From Antedon mediterranea (Eukaryota > Echinodermata > Crinoidea > Comatulida > Antedonidae): DNA of 60,000 nt. The notes below the pieces were generated by a model, which saw nothing but the letters and a program-made list of their open reading frames with translations, was not told where the DNA came from and searched no databases. Shown here in pieces: positions 37,601-45,920 of this stretch (positions are counted from its first letter, which is position 1; the number at the start of each line of letters is the position of its first letter). The stretch is taken from NCBI RefSeq assembly GCF_964355755.1, contig NC_092672.1, forward strand, positions 10,724,501 to 10,784,500. The letters run 5' to 3'. The position numbers and the translations under genes are program-made.

Positions 37601-39279
37601 CCAAAGGTAATCTCAAATAAAGACTGTATACTGACATAATTAGTTTATACACATAAATAAGTAATCTATCTCCAGATATTATACTTTATGACTTAAGTAG
37701 TTCAACAGTTTCAATGATTTTAATTATTATTTTTAATTAAGTGAGCATACTGTATGTATAACTATAATACCATTATTGTTTATTCAGTTTTTTTCATTTT
37801 TTTATCAATAATACTCAATAACGTTTTATTCACGTAGTTTGTACAATCTCTATGTATAATTATTAAAACATGATTTAATTAATTAAAATTGTTACATTTT
37901 ATTTTGTGTTATTGTAAAAAAAATGTAAATGTATAGCTTCATGATACAGATACTGTATAACAAATACAGTATAGCATTCTTCTTGCATTCTCTTTCAAAT
38001 ATGTTGTCCCTCTATATTGTAGGGCACCACTACTGTAAAACCTTTTTGCTGTTCCATTTCTATTCAGCTTTTACAATGTTTACTTATATTTATTTTTCAC
38101 GAGGGCATGAAATGGAATAAAATAAATATCAATAATTATGTATATACTTAATTTATTATAATTGTAAAAATGAAACATAATACATACTGTATTGAAAAAA
38201 AGCATAGAAATGAACAAAAACAACAATTTTGGTTGCAAAGAAATGAAATTACGTATTTTTACAATGTTACAATTTGTATCTGTATATGTACAGTGATAGT
38301 ACTGAAAAAATGGAAAAGAGATGAGTAACTCTCAAAAGACAAAAAAATATCAATAATTCACTGCATATCACTATACATTTACTGTGAGGTCTATAATAAA
38401 AAACCTATTGTTGTTTACATTATTTATCAATGTTAAAAATAGGTTTGAACTAGTGAAAGTACTGTAGTATTAAAAAAAGGTTTTAATTAAAATGTAATCA
38501 CTTTAATAGAAGGAGACTACGTAGATTGATCGGAGCTCACAACAATCGATAAATGGAGAATTTAAAACCCACGGTTCACTGACCCTGACGCCACACTGCA
38601 TGAATCGCATGATAATCAATCAGGTTTGATTATAGTGTAAGTGAACTATGAAAACTAATAATAATGTATTCATTTATATAACGCCAATTACAAATACATT
38701 TAAATGATGCTTTCACTTTATTAACACGGTTATTTTGATCAAACACGTATGGAAACATACTTTATTAATATTATGTTGCCGTCAGTAATCAGCACAGTTT
38801 GTGCTTTGACCTGGGTGGAGAGAGGCAAATGCAAATAAAATGTCTTTCCTAAGGATAAAAGCAATACGACGAGCATTGTGCTCAAAAGCCTAATCACGAG
38901 ATCAGAACTAAATAATGAACAATGGGTGAATTGTTTAATATCTAGATAGAGTCTCAGTATTTTGATTTCTTAAATTGTTCTGTACTGTGCGGTTTAGTAA
39001 AACACACAGACCTGTAAAACCATGGTCAGTTAATTTTTCAAAGAAATGTAAATATATGTTTAAATTGTTGATGGCCACAATAAACAAAAGGTTTACTGGC
39101 CCGGTGGCCCATTTAAAAGACTCATGGATAGTCCCTGATTGGTGTTTAAAAAATGGTTTATTAATGCATAGAGTGCTTTATTCCATGATGAATGTCATAA
39201 ATTTACACCTAAAATAAATATAAAATATTTTTTTCTGAACTATGATATTTAAAATGTATTACCTATATTGCATATCCAT
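7434..39279 (-). CDS. KCNAB: Voltage-gated potassium channel beta subunit (Kv-beta, AKR6-type), 11 coding exons
   Basis: Joining the eleven coding exons listed separately gives 1,086 nt, 361 residues plus UGA, with every splice phase matching. Kv-beta subunits form a cytosolic tetramer docked on the T1 domain of Kv1 channels and bind NADP(H); they affect trafficking and gating and keep weak aldo-keto reductase activity. Visible landmarks are Asp51 and Tyr56 (FDTAEVY), Lys84 (TTKIFWGG), Asn124 (ANRPD), the GSSRW segment, EQAEYH, TWSPL and the C-terminal [12 protein letters not shown] cofactor loop. Numbering runs a constant 34 behind mammalian KCNAB2 from the first shared motif to the GNKP motif, so the barrel has no insertions or deletions. 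The N-terminus before the barrel is only about five residues (MDMQY), so this isoform lacks an inactivation ball. A Ser stands where vertebrate paralogues have Cys in SPLACG. The tail after GNKP is about 28 residues longer than in mammals. Family assignment is very secure; which vertebrate paralogue it matches cannot be said. Confidence 0.97.
8020..8108 (-). repeat. SINE fragment, same family as 12141-12430 and 20082-20350
   Basis: TCCTTATCTGAAAAGAC, CACCAGAAC, GAGCGAGTCAGCGTC and GGCGGCCCTGTCTTA follow in the same order as the reverse complement of 12155-12265. The tRNA-like head is truncated at GTCTTA. Confidence 0.65.
8890..8968 (+). repeat. Non-LTR retrotransposon 3' tail
   Basis: GCCGCTGTTCAAAAAGCGTT, then CCAAATAAATTATTATTATT, ends in short ATT repeats, typical of LINE 3' ends. 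No coding remnant adjoins it. Confidence 0.5.
10142..10230 (-). CDS. KCNAB: KCNAB exon 11: residues 275-304
   Basis: Codes [20 protein letters not shown] and [10 protein letters not shown]. The GASNA-Q--EN motif contacts the adenosine phosphate of NADP(H). Acceptor is pyrimidine-rich, ending TTAAG; donor CGA/GTAAGA, phase 0. Confidence 0.97.
10369..10440 (+). repeat. tRNA-derived SINE relic in KCNAB intron 10
   Basis: TAGCTTAGTGGTTAACATGC matches the RNA polymerase III A box (TRGCNNAGYNGG). The B box is degraded (AGGTCCAACAAT). No acceptor stem is visible. Confidence 0.5.
10459..10579 (-). CDS. KCNAB: KCNAB exon 10: residues 235-275
   Basis: Codes [20 protein letters not shown] and [20 protein letters not shown], colinear with the vertebrate YQWLKDKILSEEGRRQQ region. 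Acceptor TTTGAATAG; donor ATTG/GTATGT. Confidence 0.97.
11866..11910 (-). repeat. SINE body fragment shared with 41317-41430
   Basis: TCTCATTGCC, then TCCTTCAGATGGGATGTAAAG, is the reverse complement of the region around 41340 (CTTTACGTCCCATCCGAAGG). The two copies lie in opposite orientation. Confidence 0.55.
12141..12430 (+). repeat. tRNA-derived SINE, near full length
   Basis: The head carries a TGAGCGGTTA A box (12150-12159) and a GGTTCAAGTC B box (12203-12212). The body (GTCCAGTGTACACATC, GAACCCAGTACATCTTTCGG, CGAGCGCCGTATGGTGGCAG) recurs inverted at 20140-20290. GC and CpG content exceed the surrounding intron. Confidence 0.7.
13205..13497 (-). pseudogene. Decayed LINE reverse-transcriptase C-terminus
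   Basis: On the minus strand a broken frame reads [18 protein letters not shown], the RLRWYGHVLRM-type motif near the end of many non-LTR ORF2 proteins. After stops and frameshifts come [15 protein letters not shown]-like residues matching the usual distal Trp/Arg block. It is heavily mutated and noncoding. Confidence 0.6.
14855..14935 (+). repeat. LINE-type 3' tail
   Basis: CTCCTAAGGGAGGTGAATAA, then ATTTGAATTTGAAG, ends in a short TTTGAA repeat as seen at CR1/L2-like 3' termini. Confidence 0.45.
14956..15050 (-). CDS. KCNAB: KCNAB exon 9: residues 203-234
   Basis: Codes [20 protein letters not shown] and [12 protein letters not shown], the TWSPL loop that holds the cofactor pyrophosphate region in this family. 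Cys of the vertebrate PLACG motif is Ser here. Acceptor TTTTGCAG; donor AAG/GTAAAT, phase 0. Confidence 0.97.
15306..15512 (-). CDS. KCNAB: KCNAB exon 8: residues 134-203, central cofactor-binding segment
   Basis: At 207 nt this is the longest fully coding exon. It codes [40 protein letters not shown] and [19 protein letters not shown]. The YWG-S-SRW and EQAEYH blocks are Kv-beta hallmarks. The acceptor is TTCGATAG. The donor ATAG/GTTTTT departs strongly from consensus after GT, yet both reading frame and family alignment require it. Confidence 0.95.
15611..15828. mobile_element. MITE with CAATCTAACAACAGGA terminal inverted repeats
   Basis: CAATCTAACAACAGGATGCT at the left is mirrored by TGTCCTGTTGTTAGATTG at the right, with AGCTC-type subterminal matches. 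It is noncoding and about 218 bp. Copies at 18074-18306 (opposite orientation) and 36685-36795 (one end only). Confidence 0.75.
16600..16672 (+). repeat. Retroelement 3' tail
   Basis: TAAAGTGCTCAAGGCACTGG, then TGCGGAGCAAAGTATAAATA, followed by AAATA repeats, resembles a widespread SINE/LINE tail. No other part of the element is attached. Confidence 0.4.
17260..17704. repeat. Hairpin MITE units, two of them in a 113-bp tandem
   Basis: Units 17479-17591 and 17592-17704 are nearly identical, each starting TCTAGACTATAGACTGTCC. Inside each, GTGTGATGTG near the start is mirrored by CACATCACA near the end. A diverged third unit lies at 17260-17390. All are noncoding. Confidence 0.75.
18074..18306. 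mobile_element. MITE, second copy of the CAATCTAACA family
   Basis: CCAAGGCAATC at the left mirrors GATTGCCTTGG at the right, with GAGCTC subterminal motifs. The interior (CTTTGATCTTATGTCTGGCT, CAGCCACAGATAAACCCTTT) matches 15611-15828 in inverted order. Confidence 0.75.
18670..18800 (-). CDS. KCNAB: KCNAB exon 7: residues 90-134, with Asn124
   Basis: Codes [17 protein letters not shown], then [19 protein letters not shown], ending MEE. Asn124 replaces the His of most aldo-keto reductases at the fourth catalytic position, as is typical for Kv-beta and consistent with slow turnover. Acceptor TTCAACAG; donor GAAG/GTAAAC. Confidence 0.97.
19314..19403 (-). CDS. KCNAB: KCNAB exon 6: residues 60-90, with Lys84
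   Basis: Codes [20 protein letters not shown] and [11 protein letters not shown]. Lys84 is the active-site lysine and IFWGG the Kv-beta signature. Acceptor is T-rich, ending ACAG; donor AA/GTAAGT. Confidence 0.97.
20082..20350 (+). repeat. SINE copy whose body is inverted relative to 12141-12430
   Basis: The start (GGCGCTGTGGCTTAGATGTT) resembles a tRNA-derived A-box head. The body (CGAAAGATGTACTAGGTTCT, ACTGGACCTACGG, TTATCCGAGAAGAC) is the reverse complement of 12240-12345. A degraded relic of the other copy's head lies at the far end. Confidence 0.65.
20581..20712. repeat. Two-unit direct repeat, about 66 bp
   Basis: GGTTCTGGTCCGGCGCCACC is repeated as GGTTCCGGTCCGGCGCCATC; each is followed by GGAACGTCAATGTTT. 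It is CpG-rich and shares motifs with the element at 4080-4296. Confidence 0.65.
21794..21873 (-). CDS. KCNAB: KCNAB exon 5: residues 34-60, with Asp51 and Tyr56
   Basis: Codes [20 protein letters not shown] and on to EVYAGG. Asp51 and the general-acid Tyr56 of the aldo-keto reductase quartet are both here. Acceptor ATTGCAG; donor AA/GTATGC. Confidence 0.97.
21874..24182 (-). other. KCNAB intron 4
   Basis: Contains a dispersed-repeat copy at 22115-22200 (TCCTGTAATTGGC segment) matching 59715-59795. The rest is AT-rich DNA without recognised elements. Confidence 0.7.
24183..24220 (-). CDS. KCNAB: KCNAB exon 4: residues 21-33
   Basis: A 38-nt micro-exon coding [12 protein letters not shown], the Trp/Thr cofactor-contact segment of Kv-beta. 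Acceptor is a long T run ending in CAG; donor CAG/GTAATA. It lies 12.3 kb from the preceding exon. Confidence 0.96.
24290..24425. repeat. Dispersed repeat, copy also at 48345-48480
   Basis: AAAAAGCTATACAAAACGAC, ATTGTGTAGCAAAA and GACTCAAAAATC occur in the same order in both copies, about 80% alike by eye. Confidence 0.65.
25337..25496 (+). pseudogene. LINE ORF2 C-terminal relic
   Basis: One frame gives [18 protein letters not shown], then after a frameshift [20 protein letters not shown] and VIDCSTAS before a stop. [13 protein letters not shown] and the final V-CS-A are the conserved C-terminal landmarks of a CR1/RTE-like ORF2. It lies antisense to KCNAB within intron 3. Confidence 0.7.
28180..28380. 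other. Unexplained GC-rich block in intron 3
   Basis: CpG-rich sequence around GGGCCCCGCGCCGCGAGACA, contrasting with AT-rich flanks. It includes an imperfect GCAAGGCC/GGCCTTGC stem. A 68-codon frame is present but resembles no family I know. It could be a transposon fragment or a regulatory block. Confidence 0.35.
29907..30080. repeat. Long near-perfect hairpin (about 80-bp arms)
   Basis: The arm around GTAATGGTACAAATAATGGC and GGTGAATGATGAAAGGTTAT is mirrored after a short GC-rich turn (CTCGGCTTTGCCTCG). Outer ends also pair (CAAATAATGAATGTT with AACATTCATTATTTG). No internal coding. Confidence 0.85.
30129..30780. repeat. Four-copy tandem satellite, about 190-bp unit
   Basis: Units start at CCGTAGAACAAGATTTTCAG at 30129, 30318, 30508 and 30691. 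The first three are about 95% alike; the fourth is shortened and decays. Each unit includes TATACAGTATCTGTAT and ATGCGACGAAGC. Confidence 0.9.
31965..32404 (+). pseudogene. 5'-truncated LINE reverse transcriptase, C-terminal part
   Basis: An open frame of about 146 codons starts [20 protein letters not shown], the LY-LVRPHLEY motif of the RT thumb in CR1/Jockey-like LINEs. Catalytic motifs are missing, so it is truncated. AAAAATATTAAAAAAAACAT follows near 32500, a poly(A)-like tail. It lies antisense to KCNAB in intron 3. Confidence 0.75.
32848..34017. mobile_element. Nonautonomous DNA transposon with CAGGGATGTCACCA ends and 6-bp TSD
   Basis: Left CAGGGATGTCACCA at 32848 and right TGGTGACATCCCTG ending 34017 are exact terminal inverts. 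The flanks carry AGTATA at 32842-32847 and 34018-34023. The CAGGG start is hAT-like but a 6-bp target duplication is not. The interior has a run of G at about 32893-32912, TAGGCCTA motifs and no transposase frame. Confidence 0.85.
34690..34714. other. Small perfect hairpin
   Basis: CAATGCCTCA and TGAGGCATTG flank a 5-nt loop. It lies just upstream of a SINE-like fragment (CACAATGAGAGTAAAG) and a (TA)n run at 34785-34808. Confidence 0.5.
34850..34945 (+). repeat. LINE 3' tail
   Basis: GAGGGTCCCTAATGATCAGC, TTATGCTGGATGGATCACCC, then CATAAAATATTGTTGAAATA is a recognisable LINE terminus. A related one lies inverted at 51435-51530. Confidence 0.5.
35522..36240 (+). other. GC-richer block with two short unassigned frames
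   Basis: Plus-strand frames of 95 codons (35522-35809, with [15 protein letters not shown] and acidic/basic halves) and 58 codons (36043-36219, starting [18 protein letters not shown], Cys-rich) sit in sequence with more CpG than its surroundings. TATAAATA occurs at 35945. They match no family I know, so no function is assigned. They could be a nested gene, exons of one, or a transposon relic. Confidence 0.25.
36539..36582 (-). CDS. KCNAB: KCNAB exon 3: residues 6-21
   Basis: A 44-nt exon encoding [16 protein letters not shown], the first strand of the barrel and near-identical in kind to the vertebrate [17 protein letters not shown] segment. Acceptor TTTCTACAG, donor TTAG/GTAAGT. Phase 2 at entry is the position where alternative N-terminal exons join in vertebrate KCNAB1, so a ball-type first exon could splice here. 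Confidence 0.96.
36685..36795. mobile_element. Partial MITE of the CAATCTAACA family
   Basis: GACATAAGATCAAAGGAC, TCTATCTTGGCAA, GAGCTCAGTG and CCTGTTGTTAGATT match the right half of 15611-15828. The left half is missing. Confidence 0.65.
37211..37424. mobile_element. Possible DNA-element remnant rich in ACGAC/GTCGT
   Basis: ACAGGTAAAAGTTAAGGCAA at the left resembles the inverse of GGCCTTTACTGTA at the right. The interior is dense in GACGAG and CGTCGT and much more CpG-rich than its flanks. Terminal repeats are imperfect. Confidence 0.4.
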
Positions 39280-39357
39280 GGTGTTCTAGTAAAGTTCCTC
39301 TTCACAGCATCTGGTGAAGGAAGCCTACACCATCATTAACTGATCATGCTTTCTTTG
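39263..39357 (-). CDS. KCNAB: KCNAB exon 2: 5' UTR, start codon, residues 1-6
   Basis: Coding part is 39263-39279 (MDMQY plus two bases of Arg6). The ATG sits in an optimal context, ACC before and G after. An in-frame TAG three codons upstream fixes this as the start. The acceptor (TTTTGCAG) is preceded by a long T-rich tract; the donor is ATAG/GTAATA. The untranslated part holds two micro-ORFs (39336-39347 and 39325-39336) that overlap as TAATG. Confidence 0.9.
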
Positions 39358-41316
39358 CTGCAAAATAAAAATAAATAAATAAAATACACAAGTGCCGAAT
39401 TCATGAATTATCTCTCTAAAATGACAATATTACAGTCTGTATGGATTGATACATTATCAATGTTACTGTTTTAGATGCGATACCACACATGTGGCCTGAG
39501 ATTATAATGCATAAAACCATTGATTTTAATGCCCAGATGGTTATTTTATGTACAATAAAAAAGAAAATGCAAAAATGTATAGTATTTTTTTCTGTATAGT
39601 TTTGTTGTTTGGAATAGGGAATTTTTGACAGATTTGAATGGGATTCCTCGTACAAGAAATTAAAATTGGACTATAAATAAATAAGAAAGCTACAGTAATT
39701 ATGATAAATAAAACATGTGCTGTATACTAAGAAATGCCACATTAAGGGGAAAAAAGGATAAACACTATAAATGAAAAATGCTCATAATGACCATTCAAAC
39801 CAGCATACATTTATTTTATCTTAATCCAGTTGTTCGATTAGTTTCTTCAACAATACACACTAATCGAATCATGTAGATAAATAACCAAATGGTTTTAAAT
39901 AAAGAAAAAAAACTAGAGAAACCGGAACGAAGATGTATCCCTTGGGTGCCGTAACAACACGGAACTGTCATTCGCTCTCAACTAACAACCCGTTATAAAA
40001 AGCTTTGAAAGATATGTGTTAACATTTTTATATTTATTGTCGGTAAACTTAAGGAATTGCTTGATGAAGCACCATGCTAAACGGTAGGCCGATTTCAACA
40101 GTGTCTTTTGCGGCTCATCGTAAAACAAGTGCTAAAATGAGATCCAATCGTTACGATGGAGTTTATTTGGCTAGAAATTATAACTAATCAATTAGATTGC
40201 ATTATTTGACATCAGTGATAGTTTGTTGCGTATCATTGTTACTTGACCAGGTGAAAGGTGTGAATTAAGTTATGGATATTAATCAATACACCTAATCAAT
40301 TATTATAATTAGATGTTGTTATTTGTTTAATTAGCTATATCAAATTAAGCTACTGGTATTGGATAAACCTTTCATAGGCTTGCAAGCATTAGAATAATAT
40401 TGTGTTGTTGTTTTGTGCTTCAAAGCAGATGCAATTTTATCTTAACAAGACATTTGACTTAAAAATGTAAGTGTAAGAAACAAACAGTAAGCAACAGAAT
40501 CTTCCAAAGTATATCACAATTAAAATAAAATCAGGTTGATACCTTAAAAAGTAACCAACAAAAATTAACCATGATTTCTGGTAAGATTCCATTATTATCT
40601 TAACTTATAAGCAACCATTTACTATATCATGTCTGGAAGTTTTGCAATCCCACCTTGGGTCACGACAGGATCCCTTGCGGTACCCCGATGGTTTTATTTA
40701 AAACTTATCAGAATACAAATAGAAAATCTTCCCAGAAAAAACAAAATTTTGGAAAATAAGATGTCTTAATGTGCCAGCAGTGTGTGTGAGAGTTGACTGG
40801 TACATTAAAAAGAACAAAATAAAATTACTGTAACGACAATATATTCATGAGAATTCATAGAAACTTTCAATTAAACATTACAATTTGTGATTTATTGATC
40901 AATAATTCTTTTTTAGTGTTATCGGTACTTTGCTTAAGTTGTTTAGTTCAGGAACTCCCACTCATGGTAAAAATGAGATACAAAATATTGCAAGCAGTCA
41001 GCAACAAACAACGATATCATGATTTACCAGCACTACAGTACAAAATATAATTGCATTGGAAATATCATGAATGCACAAACATTTCGTTTAAAGTAATATC
41101 AGATATTTGTTATACTCTGGTCAAGTCGTGTGATTTTAGTTTATGATTCCGTCTCGTAAAGAATAAAAAGTTTGATCTAGTTTCATAAATAATGAATTCA
41201 AATTGCCTTTGCCTTTATTCAAAACCTCTGTTCATTTTATTATAACATTACTAAATATTCTATTTAAACATATCCAAGTGCATCTTTGTCATTTGATTGG
41301 TTGATTCCCTATCTTC

Positions 41317-41430
41317 ATGCCTTGGACCAATGGCTTTACGTCCCATCCGAAGGATGAGGCAATGAGAGTAAAGCATCTTGTCTAGGGATACAGTTAGTAT
41401 GGTACAGAAAGGTTCGAATCCATCACATGC
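41317..41430 (+). repeat. tRNA-derived SINE fragment with intact B box
   Basis: GGTTCGAATCC at 41411-41421 is a perfect polymerase III B box, preceded by CTTTACGTCCCATCCGAAGG and GGCAATGAGAGTAAAG. No tRNA fold is present, so this is a SINE and not a tRNA gene. Confidence 0.6.
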
Positions 41431-43329
41431 TAGTCCGATATATCATTACACCATTACTGGTTTTAGCTGATTTGCATACGCAAAGTAAAAATGCATCCTC
41501 ATCGCTACATTCAACACTGATGACAAGCATTCTCTTACATTTTGTTTCAAATTATTAAAATTTATTAAAAGAATAATCTAATATTTGTTTGAATTTAAAT
41601 AAAAATAATAAAAATACTTTTTACGTACACATATCTTCAAGTGCTGGTTTAGCTAAAAAAGACAAACAATAATATTTCATTGAATTGGCATCAATGAATC
41701 ATCTAAGAAAAAAATGCATTTATTAATCAAGATAATAATAAAAATTTGACAAATTTTAAAATTAGTCAGAGAAATTCATGAATAGGGTTGTCATGGATAT
41801 TAGTAATATCATAATAATTCTAAATAGAATTGGTTGAAATTTTAGCACAACAGATCTCAATCAAGATTATGTTTATCGATCAATACATAAAGAATTTACA
41901 ATTATGCAGAAAAACATTTCTGATAAAATTGTTATATTTAAGTTGATATTTACCTATAACTTGAGAAAAATATTTCTAATTTTAAACAGGAATTATACAG
42001 TTCATAAAAAAATGAAGTTATGCTTTTACTTGCAACTGTAAAATTATGGTAATGGTGTTTGGGTGTTTCTTAATTGGTTGGTTTGAAAGGGGTATTACAG
42101 CAAGGCACGTTTTTTTTTTTTTATTTTGATTCTTCAGCTTTCTCTTCAGTTCTAAAATATGGAAAGAACAACTTTAAAATTTGATTAATCTATTTATAGC
42201 AATAACGTAGTAGAATTTATAATTAAACATAAACAACATTTAAGATGTCATAAACACATTACTACAATGTTGAAGGTCACTAAATCTATATTTATGGATT
42301 AAAAAAAAAACACCCAACAAAATAAAGTAACAAAAAACCCAATAACAATAAAAACGTAGGTAATAATAGCTTGTTTCTGGATTTAACGGCCGCGACAATA
42401 CGCTCTCAATGATGTAATCTTCAGAGAGAAAATTGTTAATAAGTAACAATGACAACGAATAATATTGCGTGACGACTCAACGTCTACCAGATCTTTAATG
42501 TCATGCCACTTTACGAGTTGATTTATACTTTGTGCTGTTTCATTCATTAGTGAGAACACTTTTTTTTGGTTTGGCTCTGAATGAAATTGTTATAGTAAAT
42601 TCTATCATGGTCTTAAAGTTAGAAAATCAAAGATGTCTTGATACTAAACACACACATGAAATGTATCCTTGCCATTTGATTGGTCAATTTTTGTATCACA
42701 TGGTATTACTTCTATTGCACTGAAACAATTTTTTGCAATGCAAGGCTGGAGACTGATGGATTCTCTTGAACCACTCAATTCGTGTAGGCCATCAAAATGA
42801 GTATTTTGTTGCACCACCATAAGAAGTTTCTGTGTAGCAAAAAGTTTCTTTATCCAATAACAATATTGTGGTAAGCGTTAATGTCAGTCTACACTCCCAA
42901 GATTTTTCCAAGATAAGAAAATGATAGTGATTATACGAGTGAATCTGTTTCATTGAAGCATATTTTTATAGAAAATTTTAAACCAATTTAGCTTGATTAA
43001 TTTTTATTTTGCATTATTGCTTTTGAAAAACTCATTACAATCTACTTTTTGTACTAAAACACCAAAGCCACCTAACAGTTTTAGTTAAAAAGTCTGAAAT
43101 CAATTTCTAGAATTACTGTAAGATTGCTTGCTTGCCAGTTTTTGTCCACTCAGGCAAACAGACGCATATTGGAATGCCATCAACGTACAGACATTTGTGT
43201 TTACTCTAGAAAATAATTCTGGAATTTTTTCTTTATATTAAAATTTCAAAAACTGTAGGTTGCATTGAAGATTTATACTTCACTTAAGGAAATACCAATT
43301 TCTAAAAAGCTTACAAAATTGTATTTAAA

Positions 43330-43990
43330 CTAGATGGTACGCTCGCTTTGCTCGCGTACCATCTAGGTCGTGCCCACATATGGTTATCGAATACATAGTA
43401 ATTTCAGCGTAAAAAAACTGGCGATTTCAAAATGTAGGCCTACGTACCGCATGACTATAAAACATTTATTTATGTATTTATGTAGTCAACCAAAATTAGC
43501 ACCGTGCGAATTACTTCCAAAAGAGAAACTTCTCACAAAATGAGTCCAAATGTTTAAACAAACCCAATTTGTATTTTGTATCTAACATTATTGAGGGTTG
43601 GGTTTTTTTTTTAATAGGCCTATAAATAACATAACACTAAATAGAGTAAAACATTTCCGATTTAATAACTGTTAAAATTGTCACTGTCATAGTCGATTGA
43701 AATAGTAAAGTACATGTAACGATACACCACCACGACGTTTATATTTTTTTTGTAATTATTAATTAATACAAACGTTGTGAAGCAACTGTCAGTAATAAAG
43801 TATTATATTATTATGTGTTTATAATCTAAAAGTAGGGGCTACCCACACTCACAGTAATAAAGTTTATTAGTATATTTGTTTATATTATAATAAACAGTAG
43901 GCCTACCAACGCACACAATAAGAAATTTGCGATTCAAATGGCTATCAAAAGTGGTTAATACCTATTTACAGTATTGTATAGCTTTACAAT
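43330..43990. mobile_element. Repeat family headed by a CTAGATGGTACGC hairpin, copy 1
   Basis: CTAGATGGTACGC and GCGTACCATCTAG form a 13-bp stem at 43330-43365, followed by GTGCCCACATATGGTTATCG. A second copy of head and following sequence lies at 59016. The body has AGTAATAAAGT motifs shared with 59221. The right boundary is uncertain. Confidence 0.6.
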
Positions 43991-45920
43991 ACTATTTATG
44001 TTTATTCTCAAAGGGCCCATAAATTGACCTACTTGTGTTAAATCATGGAGGTATGCAAGCATGGTTAAACCAAATAATTTGGAATGTTCCATTCATCGCA
44101 AATCAATACATTTGTATAAACGTATATTAAATCTATCAAAATAGTATTTTTTAAAGAAAATCGGCCTGTCTTCAACATTATGATACTCTACTCGAGCTGT
44201 TCAACCGGTTTTCAGCTATTAAAAGCAATTATCGTAGGAGGAGATAGGAAAATGCGAAGTATCCTCGTATTATTGTGTACAGGTATTTTTCATGAGGACA
44301 TCCATTAGACAGTGTATACCACGATCGGAAAACACCCCTATTTGGGGCAAATGGTTGAACCTAAATTCGTTTTAATCGTCAATAACTAATTATCTAACTA
44401 AATTTAATTAGTAAACAGGGTTACATCAGGTGGTTAAAATCAGTACCGAGATTATAACCAACTTTATATACCATCGAGTACACATTCTAGAAATAACACG
44501 CGATTTACCGAATTTTGCCCTTACGTAAATTTATATATAGATGATATGAAAGTGTACTTTAATATTGGAAACAATTACATAAACGTTTTTAAAGTTTCAA
44601 TATGAAAGTTCTGTGTACAAAAAATTAAAAAAACAAATTTTACCTGGTTAGATTCTATTGATTCAGGACAAAGTCAATTTTAGACAATTTGGATTTTTTA
44701 CAGAAACGTAAAAAAAAACAGTTTACGTACATACTGACCAAAAACTATCTGGATAGGAAACATAATCGAAGAACTCAAAAAATACAATACATCATTCGAA
44801 AAATTAATGACAAGCCTTTTGGATCACAGAAGTGAAACAGTCATGAAAATGATTAGCGTATGTGACGTCTACCTAAAGACGAATAGCGCAACAGATGATG
44901 ATGATGGCAATAAGGTAATAATGGTTGTCTTCACTTTTCGCAAACAAAAGAAAGAATTAATGACTAAAAGTAACAAGAAAAATGATGAGGAGGATCGGAA
45001 CCATTTTTACCGCTTCTATTCACAGCACTTTAAAGCCCACAAATGAAAAAATCACCCGAACAGAACTCAAAATATAGCTTTAGTGAAAATTGTGCCCAAC
45101 TATATTCTATCCTGTACTGTAAGTTTGATTAAAATACATATATCCGTACAGGTACAATAACTTTCCAACCAACATGTCAAAATTGTATTCTGAATAATCT
45201 TACAAAACAAGACATTAACATTTATTGATGCGAGAGGTTTGATTATTATATAATTGCTAATAAAATAATGTCATTAAATCTATTCCAATTTTATCACTAA
45301 TTACATAATTTGAAACTAGAATGTTACTTATATTTTCATGTCTTATAGTACACTGTAATGTAAGTATGACATGATCGGAAACAGTCCGTCCATTTTTAAA
45401 CATGTGTTGAGAAAAAAAACATGCATCGTAAATTAAGTAAATCGTAATACTCTGTGGTAACATGGACGAAGGATTATGTGAACGGAATAAAATACATTGA
45501 GTATGATGGATGACAATGTCGGGGTTGCTGCTCTTATGCAACAAAACGCTATTTAGATGTAAAGCAACAATGCAGAAAATATTTGCTACAGTCTGCCTGA
45601 TGCAGACAAATAGAGCACAACCAGAACATACATTACAGTATTTTGTAGGATAAAATAATATAAACTGTACAGAGAAAAACATGTTCAAATGTACATTTGG
45701 TGGTTGAGTGTCTTGTACACAATTTATCCTTTCTAATATTGTAAATTTGAGAACGTAATTATATCCTGTTCCCACCAGTTACCTATCATTATGTATTGAT
45801 CAGATTGTAATGAACAATATTATTTGAAATTTTATAATATTGAAGTCATTAAAATTGTAAAGAATTATAACATTATCACCTTTAAGTATAGGACAACCTA
45901 CAGTATGTACAAGACAGTTT

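Larger units (their letters stand above)
36583..39262 (-). other. KCNAB intron 2
   Basis: Holds a partial MITE at 36685-36795 and a GC-richer inverted-end element at 37211-37424. A possible ball-encoding first exon was looked for and not recognised. Confidence 0.7.

Noticed and set aside
41411-41421. Possible tRNA gene at a perfect B box
   Set aside because: No acceptor stem, anticodon arm or correctly spaced A box. The flanks match a SINE body found at 11866.
44807-45046. A 79-codon plus-strand frame with an Asp tract and a GTAATA donor-like site
   Set aside because: The charged composition is suggestive, but there is no family match, acceptor, promoter or neighbouring exon. The minus frame was also tested as a ball exon for Kv-beta and lacks a start.
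45257-45775. A 172-codon minus-strand frame
   Set aside because: AT-driven composition, no recognised domain, no promoter or splice context. It lies in the proposed first intron and looks like chance.
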